Assembly (NCBI GenBank): GCA_964451375.1
Contig: CAYVIN010000013.1
Location: 1-64,000 of the forward strand
Length of the DNA: 64,000 nt
Direction: 5' to 3'
DNA from: JAGXQV01 sp964451375
GTDB lineage: Bacteria > Pseudomonadota > Gammaproteobacteria > Burkholderiales > Sulfuricellaceae
The translations under genes were made by a program, and so were the position numbers. The notes beneath the pieces were generated by a model. The model had not been told where the DNA came from, did not search any database, and saw only the letters and a list, made by a program, of their open reading frames with translations. Shown piece by piece: positions 57,683-64,000 of this stretch (the stretch's first letter is position 1; the number at the start of each line of letters is the position of its first letter).

Positions 57683-59872
57683 ATGCATCTTTCAGCAAAC
57701 CAGTCCATCACCCGGCGGCTTACGGTAAGCCTCGTGGTCACGGTTCTCGTCGTTTCGGTCATCGCCGTCTCTGCCATGTTTGTGGTCATATCCCGGGATG
57801 CCGGAGAGGCTCTTGAACGAAAAGCGAACGGAACAATTGCCTATCTCGCTGGAACCCTTGATGTTCCGCTTTGGTCATTTGATGACAATGCGGTCAAGAC
57901 AATTGGGGTCGCCGTTTCCAATGACGAGTCGATTGTGCGATTGATCATAAGGCGTGAATCCGGAGCGGTAAGCTATTCCCGGGTTAAGGAACAAGGCGGT
58001 GATCTGACCAGCAGGTCGGCCCGAATATTTCACAAAGAGGGGAATCGCGAAGAGCTGGTCGGCGAAGTATCTGTTTCCCTGACGAACGAAATACAGAAGG
58101 CGAACAATCGACAACTGCTCTTCTTCTTGACGCTGATCATCTTCGTCATCCTGATTTCGGTCGCGCTCGTGACGGTGGTTTCGATCCGCACATCCTTGAG
58201 CAAACCCCTGACTGCTCTCAACAAGATCGCGAGTCGATTCGCTTCCGGGAGATACGACACTGCCGGTCAGACTCTTCCCTACCTCGAATTCCAGCCCTTC
58301 GGCAACACCTTGGTGCAAATGGCGAGGACGATAGAAGGACAAATCGAAACGATCCGGGTGACCGAGGGCAAGTACCGGAACCTTTTCGAGAATGCCCTTG
58401 AGGGTATTTTTCAGAGCGCCGTTGAAGGCCGTTTTTTAAGCGCCAATCCGGCGCTGGCCAGAATTCTTGGCTATGAGTCGGCGGACGACCTGTTGGCGCG
58501 CGCGGGCGACATCGCCGACGAGTTGTACGTCGACCATGCGCAACGCGGAGAACTGCTTTCTCTGCTTCTCGACCGGGGGGCCGTGACCAGCTACGAAACC
58601 CAACTCCGCCGCAAGGACGGGCAAGCAATCTGGGTATCCATCAGCGCCCGCATGGTGCGTGACGAAACCGGCACGCCGCTTTTCATCGAAGGATTTCTGA
58701 CCTGCATCTCCGAACGCAAGCGGGCCGAGGATGCCCTGCGTCTTTCGTCCGAACGGCTGCAACTGGCCACGCGCGTCGCGAATATCGGCATCTGGGACTG
58801 GGATATACCCAGGAACGAGTTGGTGTGGGATGACTCGATGTACCAGTTGTACGGCATTCAACGGGAAGATTTCGGCGGCGCATACGACGCGTGGGCGCGC
58901 ACCATCCATCCCGAGGACAAGGCGCGGACGGAAGGAGAGATACAGGCCGCCTTGCGCGGCGAGCGTGAGTACGCGCCCGAATTCCGCATCGTTCGGACGG
59001 ATGGCGCGATCCGTCACATCAAGGCGGAGTCGCGGACAACACGGGATCCGGAGGGCAAGCCCCTGCGCATGATAGGCACCAACATCGACATCAGCGAACG
59101 CAAGCAGGCGGAAGAAAAAATCCGCCAACTCAACCAGCAACTCGAAGAGCGCGTCGCCGACCGCACCGCGCAACTGGAAGCGGCGAACAAGGAACTGGAA
59201 GCCTTCTCCTACTCCGTTTCGCACGACTTGCGCACACCGCTACGCGCCATCGACGGCTTTTCCCACATCCTGCTGGAAGACTATGAAGACAAGCTGGATG
59301 CGGAGGGCAAGCGCTTGCTCAATGTGGTGCGCGACAACACCAACCGCATGGGGCAGCTTATTGACGACATCCTGAAATTCTCGCGTGCCGGCAGGCTGGA
59401 ACTCAACTTTGTTGAGATCGATATGGCGCAATTGGCGCGCGAAGCTTATGCCGAGCTTCAACATTCCGTTGCCGCAGACAAGCGGCAACTGGAAATCGAC
59501 GCCCTTCCACCTGCCCAGGGCGACAGGGCGATGATGCGCCAGGTATTCGCCAACCTGCTGTCCAATGCCATCAAATTCAGCAGCCCCAAAGAGATGCCTG
59601 AAATCAGGGTGGGGAGTTTCATCGAGGGGGACGAGGCCGTCTATTTCGTGCGCGACAACGGCATCGGCTTCGACATGCAGTATGCGGACAAGCTGTTCGG
59701 CGTGTTCCAGCGGCTGCATTTCGTGACCGAATTCGAAGGCACCGGGATTGGGCTTGCCATCGTCAAGCGCGTCGTCACCCGCCACGGCGGGCGGGTGTGG
59801 GCGGAAGGCAAGGTCAACGAAGGCGCGACGATCTATTTTGCTTTACCGAGAAGGGAGAATAACCATGGGTAA
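57683..59872 (+). CDS. PAS-domain sensor histidine kinase
   Basis: A 729-residue inner-membrane kinase with TM1 at about 15-38, a periplasmic domain of about 105 residues and TM2 near 150-172. A HAMP domain (SLSKPLTALNKIASRFASG), two PAS domains (about 225-345 and 355-480) and a short coiled coil follow. HisKA has the phosphorylated His in SVSHDLRTPLRAIDG. The ATPase domain carries NLLSNAIKFS, DNGIGFDM and GTGIGLAIVKRVV. No receiver or response regulator is adjacent. The start is the ATG after GAGGAGAAAACAAGC. Its kinase core is nearly the same as that of the gene at 60188. Confidence 0.9.
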   Translation: MHLSANQSITRRLTVSLVVTVLVVSVIAVSAMFVVISRDAGEALERKANGTIAYLAGTLDVPLWSFDDNAVKTIGVAVSNDESIVRLIIRRESGAVSYSRVKEQGGDLTSRSARIFHKEGNREELVGEVSVSLTNEIQKANNRQLLFFLTLIIFVILISVALVTVVSIRTSLSKPLTALNKIASRFASGRYDTAGQTLPYLEFQPFGNTLVQMARTIEGQIETIRVTEGKYRNLFENALEGIFQSAVEGRFLSANPALARILGYESADDLLARAGDIADELYVDHAQRGELLSLLLDRGAVTSYETQLRRKDGQAIWVSISARMVRDETGTPLFIEGFLTCISERKRAEDALRLSSERLQLATRVANIGIWDWDIPRNELVWDDSMYQLYGIQREDFGGAYDAWARTIHPEDKARTEGEIQAALRGEREYAPEFRIVRTDGAIRHIKAESRTTRDPEGKPLRMIGTNIDISERKQAEEKIRQLNQQLEERVADRTAQLEAANKELEAFSYSVSHDLRTPLRAIDGFSHILLEDYEDKLDAEGKRLLNVVRDNTNRMGQLIDDILKFSRAGRLELNFVEIDMAQLAREAYAELQHSVAADKRQLEIDALPPAQGDRAMMRQVFANLLSNAIKFSSPKEMPEIRVGSFIEGDEAVYFVRDNGIGFDMQYADKLFGVFQRLHFVTEFEGTGIGLAIVKRVVTRHGGRVWAEGKVNEGATIYFALPRRENNHG

Positions 59873-59879
59873 AGATGAG

Positions 59880-60090
59880 GATGCTGTTCAGTTAGGATAA
59901 ATCCGTTCGCCCTGAGCCTGTCGAAGGGTGAACGGATTTATCCTAACTGTCTGACTGTTAAGCCCCATGTAGGTTGGGCTGAGGCACGAAGCCCAACAGA
60001 CCTAATCATCCTTCTAAACAACAGTTTTGAATATTTGGGTTTGTTGGGCTTCGCGAAAAACCGCTCAGTCCAACCTACATTCTGGTGGTG
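59880..60090 (+). repeat. two hairpin repeats between the kinase genes
   Basis: CAGTTAGGATAAATCCGTTC and its inverse GAACGGATTTATCCTAACTG flank CCTGAGCCTGTCGAAGGG (59889-59952). Next, GTAGGTTGGGCTGAGGCACG with AAGCCCAACA pairs with TGTTGGGCTTCGCG and CAGTCCAACCTAC (59966-60083). No gene is present in the 315-base gap. Confidence 0.7.
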
Positions 60091-60187
60091 AACCGGCCAC
60101 CGGCCAAAGGCTCCTAGACCGGGCGCGGCGCGATAACCGCAACCGTGAGTTTCACCATCGACTTCAAGTTAAGCGGGAGAAATTGAA

Positions 60188-62080
60188 ATGCACCAACGGG
60201 AAACATTGCATGTTCGATCAGGGACGGGGATTTTGCGCCGCTGGGGCGGCTGTGGCCTGCGCGCGCTGCTGCTGGCTTTGCTGGTGCTGTCTTGCCCGCT
60301 GTATGCGGCCGAGCCGGTGAAGATCGGTATTCAGGCCTTTCGTTCAAAGGCGCAAACCATGCAGCACTGGCAACCATTGGCCGCTGCACTTGAGCATGCC
60401 ATACCCGGGCGCGATTTCGTGATTGTGCCGCTCACCAATGAAGAGATGATCGGTGCCGCCGCCAACCGTGAACTGGATTTTGTGTTTACCAATTCAGGCA
60501 ATTACATGGTGATTTCAAAACGCAGCGGCTTGTCGCCGCCGCTCGCCACCCTGGCAGAAGAAGAGAATGGCCAGGCCGTCGCCATGTTCGGGGGGGTTAT
60601 CTTTTGCCATTCCCGTCAGGAAAAGATCAACAGCCTGACCGATCTTGCCGGTAAAACCATGGCTGCAACCACCAACGAAGCGCTGGGCAGCTACCGGATG
60701 CAGGAGTATGAACTGAGCTTGGCGGGTATCCATTTTCCGCAGGAGGCCAGGGTGATTTTTACCGGCCTGCCGCAGGACAATGTGGTGGAGGCCGTGCTGT
60801 CCGGGCGTGCCGATGCCGGATTTGTGCGTACCGGCCTGCTGGAAAGCATGGCGCGCGAAGGCAGGCTGGATATGTCTAAATTGAAAATCATCAACCGGCA
60901 AAATCCGCCCGGCTATCCGCTGCCCGTATCAACCCGCCTCTACCCGAACTGGCCGTTTGCCGCGATGCCGCATGTAGACGAAAAGCTTTCCCGCAGCGTT
61001 GCGGTCGCCCTGTTGCGCCTGGAGGAAAACACCGCTGCCACACATGCCATGCACATTCGCGGCTTCGTCGTGGCGGCCGATTACACGGTCGTGACGCAGA
61101 TGCTGCAAGACTTGCGCTTGCCGCCATTCGACGAGGCGCCGGAATTCACGCTACACGATGTCTGGAAACAATATCGCTGGCAGGCCAATGCCTTCCTGCT
61201 CGCCAGCGGATTGATACTGGTATTGGGCTATCAATTGGTGCTGTCCAACCGCCGCTTGCGCAAAGAGCAGAGCATGGTATTGCAGCAACAGCATGCGCGC
61301 AAACAGGCCGAGGACAAGATCATTGAACTCAATCGCGATCTGGAACGACGCGTGGTTGAGCGGACGGTGCAACTGGAAGCGGCCAACAGGGAACTGGAAA
61401 ATTTCTCCTATTCGGTCTCGCACGACCTGCGCACCCCGTTGCGCGCCATAGACGGTTTCTCCCATCTCCTGCTGGCGGACTACGCGGACAAGCTGGATGA
61501 CGAAGGCCGCCGCATGCTGAAAGTGGTGCGCAACAATACCAGCCGGATGGCGCGGCTGATTGACGACATCCTGGAATTCTTGCGCGTCTACCGCCTGGAA
61601 ATGAATATTTCCGCCATCGACATGGAGGGGCTGGCGCGCTCGGTTATGGATGAACTTAAGCCTGGCGGGGGCGAGCTGCGAGTTGAAATCGAACAGATAC
61701 CTCCCTGCATGGGCGACCGCGCCATGCTGCGCCTGGTATGGGCCAACCTGCTGGCCAACGCCATCAAGTTCAGCCGCATCAGGGAAGATGCCACGATCAA
61801 GGTGGGCAGTTCCATCGAGGACAACGAAACCATTTATTACGTGAAGGACAACGGCGTTGGTTTCGACATGCAGTATGTGGGCAAGCTGTTCGGCGTATTC
61901 CAGCGCCTGCACGGCATTGAGGAATTCGATGGTACCGGCATCGGGCTGGCCATCGTCAAGCGCGTCGTCACCCGCCACGGCGGCAGGGTGTGGGCGGAAG
62001 GCAAGGTCAACGAAGGCGCGACGTTGTATTTCTCGTTGCCACAATCCGCCACCAATGAGACCGCAGGAGAATATCAATGA
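60188..62080 (+). CDS. PhnD-like receptor histidine kinase (TtrS-type architecture)
   Basis: A 630-residue protein. The signal or membrane segment LRALLLALLVLSCPLYA is at about 25-41. A periplasmic PhnD-like binding domain follows (about 45-320: VKIGIQAFRSKAQTMQHWQP, ELDFVFTNSGNYMVI, SGRADAGFVRTGLLE). One membrane helix (ANAFLLASGLILVLGYQLVL) leads to HisKA (SVSHDLRTPLRAIDGFSHLL) and an ATPase domain (NLLANAIKFS, DNGVGFDM, GTGIGLAIVKRVV). The fused anion-receptor kinase layout is that of TtrS. It overlaps the next gene by four bases. Confidence 0.88.
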   Translation: MHQRETLHVRSGTGILRRWGGCGLRALLLALLVLSCPLYAAEPVKIGIQAFRSKAQTMQHWQPLAAALEHAIPGRDFVIVPLTNEEMIGAAANRELDFVFTNSGNYMVISKRSGLSPPLATLAEEENGQAVAMFGGVIFCHSRQEKINSLTDLAGKTMAATTNEALGSYRMQEYELSLAGIHFPQEARVIFTGLPQDNVVEAVLSGRADAGFVRTGLLESMAREGRLDMSKLKIINRQNPPGYPLPVSTRLYPNWPFAAMPHVDEKLSRSVAVALLRLEENTAATHAMHIRGFVVAADYTVVTQMLQDLRLPPFDEAPEFTLHDVWKQYRWQANAFLLASGLILVLGYQLVLSNRRLRKEQSMVLQQQHARKQAEDKIIELNRDLERRVVERTVQLEAANRELENFSYSVSHDLRTPLRAIDGFSHLLLADYADKLDDEGRRMLKVVRNNTSRMARLIDDILEFLRVYRLEMNISAIDMEGLARSVMDELKPGGGELRVEIEQIPPCMGDRAMLRLVWANLLANAIKFSRIREDATIKVGSSIEDNETIYYVKDNGVGFDMQYVGKLFGVFQRLHGIEEFDGTGIGLAIVKRVVTRHGGRVWAEGKVNEGATLYFSLPQSATNETAGEYQ

Positions 62081-62991
62081 ACAAACATCTATCCGCCATT
62101 GCCATCCTGGTTCTGCTGTCTGGAATCTTGACTGCGTGCAGCAAGGAACCCGAAACCCTGGGGCCGCAAGTTGGGACGAAGCCATTGAACGTTGACGTGC
62201 CCGTCTATCGGCTTGCGGTCCATCCGCTGCATAACCCCGCCAAGCTCATGCGGGCGTATCAACCGCTGGTCGATTACCTGAACAGCCGGATCGAAGGCGC
62301 GCGCTTCGACGTGGAAGCATCGCGCGATTATGCGAACTACGAGGTTAAATTTCGCCAGCGCAAGACCGAGTTTCTTCTTCCCAACCCATGGCAGACACTG
62401 GAAGCCATGAAAGCCGGTTACCGCGTCATCGCCATGGCGGGCGAGGCAGAGGATTTCAAGGGTATTTTCATCGTGCGCCGTGACAGCGGGCTGAAACACC
62501 CCGCCGATCTGAAAGGCAAAGCGGTGAGCTATCCTTCGCCAACGGCGCTGGCTGCCTGCATCATGCCGCAGTATTTTCTTCATACTCACGGCGTCAACAT
62601 CAACACGGAGATCGAAAACCGCTACGTGGGCTCACAGGAGTCCTCGATCATGAATGTCTACCTGGGGCAGACCGCTGCGGGCGCCACCTGGCCGCCGCCG
62701 TGGCGGGCATTCCAGAAGGAACATCCACGGGAGGCGGCTGACCTGAAACTCATCTGGGAGACGGAGCCGCTCATCAACAACTCCGTCATGGCGCGCGACG
62801 ATGTGCCGCCAAAATTGGCGCAGCAGGTTCGTGCGCTGCTGCTGGGTCTGGCGGATACAGCGGAAGGGAAAGCGATTCTCGCCGGGATGGAAACGGCCCG
62901 CTTCCTGCCCGCCTCGGATGCCGATTACGATGTGGTGCGGCAGTACGTTGCCCGCTTCGAGCGTGAGGTTCGGCCTGTGGAGGGAAAATAA
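62077..62991 (+). CDS. PhnD-like substrate-binding lipoprotein
   Basis: A 304-residue lipoprotein. LSGILTACSKEPE contains the lipobox with Cys21. The PhnD-type fold follows (YRLAVHPLHNPAKLMRAYQP, ADLKGKAVSYPSPTAL). Relatives bind phosphonate, phosphite, arsenite (AioX) or other small anions. No ABC permease or ATPase is near. It lies directly between a receptor kinase and a HAMP/PAS sensor, so it probably serves sensing. Its stop overlaps the next start (TAATG). Confidence 0.86.
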   Translation: MNKHLSAIAILVLLSGILTACSKEPETLGPQVGTKPLNVDVPVYRLAVHPLHNPAKLMRAYQPLVDYLNSRIEGARFDVEASRDYANYEVKFRQRKTEFLLPNPWQTLEAMKAGYRVIAMAGEAEDFKGIFIVRRDSGLKHPADLKGKAVSYPSPTALAACIMPQYFLHTHGVNINTEIENRYVGSQESSIMNVYLGQTAAGATWPPPWRAFQKEHPREAADLKLIWETEPLINNSVMARDDVPPKLAQQVRALLLGLADTAEGKAILAGMETARFLPASDADYDVVRQYVARFEREVRPVEGK

Positions 62992-64000
62992 TGTTCAAGA
63001 GACTGCCCCGCTTTCTGTTCGACACCCTGCGCGGTCGCCTGATCGTCGGCGTGGCGGTGGTACATGCGGTGATGATGGCACTGTTCATCGCCGACCTGAC
63101 CGAACGCCAGCGCACCATGCTGCTCGATCGGCAGATCGAGGAGGCGACCGCGTTGTCGCAGTCGCTCGCAACTTCCGGTGCAGTATGGATCGCCGCCGAC
63201 GACGTTTCGGGCCTGCAGGAGTTGGTGGAGGTTCAGCGCCGCTACCCGGAACTTCTTTTCGCCATACTCACGGATAAAGACGGGCGCGTGCTGGCCGATA
63301 CCGACAGCGCCAGGCGCGGCAGCTACCTGCTCGACTTGCCTGCTGTGGCGCAAGTCACCGTGCGCTCGGGAACTTCATCGCTGGTGGACGTTGTCGCGCC
63401 CGCCCTGGTCGCCGGGCGTCAGGTGGGCTGGGCGCGGGTCGGCATCGGGCAGAAGGTGGCGGGCAAGAAACTTGGCGAGATTACCCGTAGTGGTGTCTTC
63501 TATGCGTTGGCGGCGATTCTCATCGGCTCGGTCATCGCCTGGTTCATGGGGTCGCAGATCACACGCAGGCTTTATGTCGTCCAGGAGACCTTCGACGCGG
63601 TCCGCTCCGGTAATCGTCTGGCGCGTTCGTCGCTCGCCGGGTCCGACGAAGCTGCGGTCATGGGACGGGAGTTCAACGCCATGCTGGATGCGCTGGACAA
63701 ACGCGATGTCGAGCTTGGGGCCAGCGAGGAAAGGTATCGCTCGCTAATTAACAACGTCCAGGCCGCCATCGTGCTACACGACGGCCAGGGTCGATTCCTC
63801 GACAGCAATCCCCTGGCGCGGGAAATGCTCGGCCTTACCGCAGACCAACTTCTCGGCAAGGCGTTGATCGACCCGGAGTGGCATTTTCTGCGGGAAGACG
63901 GATCGGTGATGCCCGTCGAAGAATATCCCGTGAGCAAAGTGTTCTCCACCCGGCAGCCGCTACGCGATTATGTGACGGGCATCCGCTGTCCGGGCCGCGA
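62991..64000 (+). CDS. HAMP/PAS membrane sensor (kinase or cyclase), N-terminal part
   Basis: The first 336 residues of a sensor that runs off the window. TM1 is near 16-36 (RLIVGVAVVHAVMMALFIAD) and a periplasmic domain spans about 37-160. TM2 is near 168-186 (GVFYALAAILIGSVIAWFMG), followed by a HAMP domain to about 240 and a PAS domain beginning SEERYRSLINNVQAAIVLHD. The output domain is not visible. It is translationally coupled to the PhnD-like lipoprotein, its probable ligand-binding partner. Confidence 0.85.
   Translation, partial: MFKRLPRFLFDTLRGRLIVGVAVVHAVMMALFIADLTERQRTMLLDRQIEEATALSQSLATSGAVWIAADDVSGLQELVEVQRRYPELLFAILTDKDGRVLADTDSARRGSYLLDLPAVAQVTVRSGTSSLVDVVAPALVAGRQVGWARVGIGQKVAGKKLGEITRSGVFYALAAILIGSVIAWFMGSQITRRLYVVQETFDAVRSGNRLARSSLAGSDEAAVMGREFNAMLDALDKRDVELGASEERYRSLINNVQAAIVLHDGQGRFLDSNPLAREMLGLTADQLLGKALIDPEWHFLREDGSVMPVEEYPVSKVFSTRQPLRDYVTGIRCPGR

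Noticed and set aside
1..64000. tRNA or rRNA genes
   Set aside because: No cloverleaf with a T-loop GTTCRANNC box or rRNA segment was recognised on reading the intergenic regions. A tRNA scan would be decisive.

Overview
The window looks like the chromosome of a GC-rich betaproteobacterium, probably a sulfur-oxidising, metabolically flexible member of the Nitrosomonadales/Rhodocyclales side of the class. This is inferred from the LPS-core, Kdo, GlmU and GlmS genes, a flavocytochrome c sulfide dehydrogenase, an N-type ATPase operon, a bacteriophytochrome and the family content. No rRNA or tRNA was seen, so the taxonomy stays an inference.

Layout. 0-8.6 kb: envelope genes (sugar-nucleotide epimerase, WaaE-like transferase, waaC, waaA, glmU, glmS) interleaved with two toxin-antitoxin (TA) pairs. 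8.6-12.6 kb: a graveyard with a YhcG-type nuclease pseudogene, an orphan HigA whose toxin was cut by a REP-associated tyrosine transposase (RAYT), a frameshifted carrier-domain relic, and a VapBC pair whose toxin has an internal deletion. 12.6-14.2 kb: an MFS transporter and a thioesterase. 14.4-21.1 kb: a 1513-residue CheB-CheR-PAS-GGDEF-EAL protein, a bacteriophytochrome photosensory core with no output domain, and a heme oxygenase, apparently one light-to-c-di-GMP operon. 22.3-29.2 kb: a complete N-ATPase operon (atpDCQRBEFAG), followed by a diverged duplicate of the atpG 3' end and 2 kb of dispersed repeats. 31.5-32.5 kb: HigBA and a small coiled-coil membrane protein. 32.7-37.0 kb: a Zorya-like ZorA-(DUF2442)-ZorB-ZorC set without the usual ZorD/ZorE effector. 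37.2-40.5 kb: a PrpF-family isomerase, then a GEMM/c-di-GMP-I riboswitch in front of fccAB. 41-44.6 kb: an M48 protease with three AIM24-family proteins. 44.6-48 kb: a repeat-bounded island with CcdAB, then a DUF4337 protein and a VapBC pair. 48-55.2 kb: a pseudouridine-synthase-like S4 protein, a VF530 protein, a lone ParB and an SbcD/SbcC-like (YhaO/YhaN) pair separated by an inverted-repeat element. 55.6-64 kb: a porin that has lost its start codon and a sensory cluster (SBP, histidine kinase, PhnD-like receptor kinase, PhnD-like lipoprotein, HAMP/PAS sensor) that runs off the window.

Two themes connect the parts. First, c-di-GMP: the synthase/phosphodiesterase hub at 14-19 kb and the predicted c-di-GMP riboswitch on the sulfide oxidation operon suggest that light or chemotaxis-like input could reach sulfur metabolism. 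Second, the chromosome is saturated with short hairpin repeats and inverted-repeat elements that repeatedly sit exactly at gene ends, extend reading frames (waaC, atpB), supply a ribosome binding site (YhaN-like gene) or remove gene starts (porin, higB). Seven TA loci in different states of decay occur in 48 kb.
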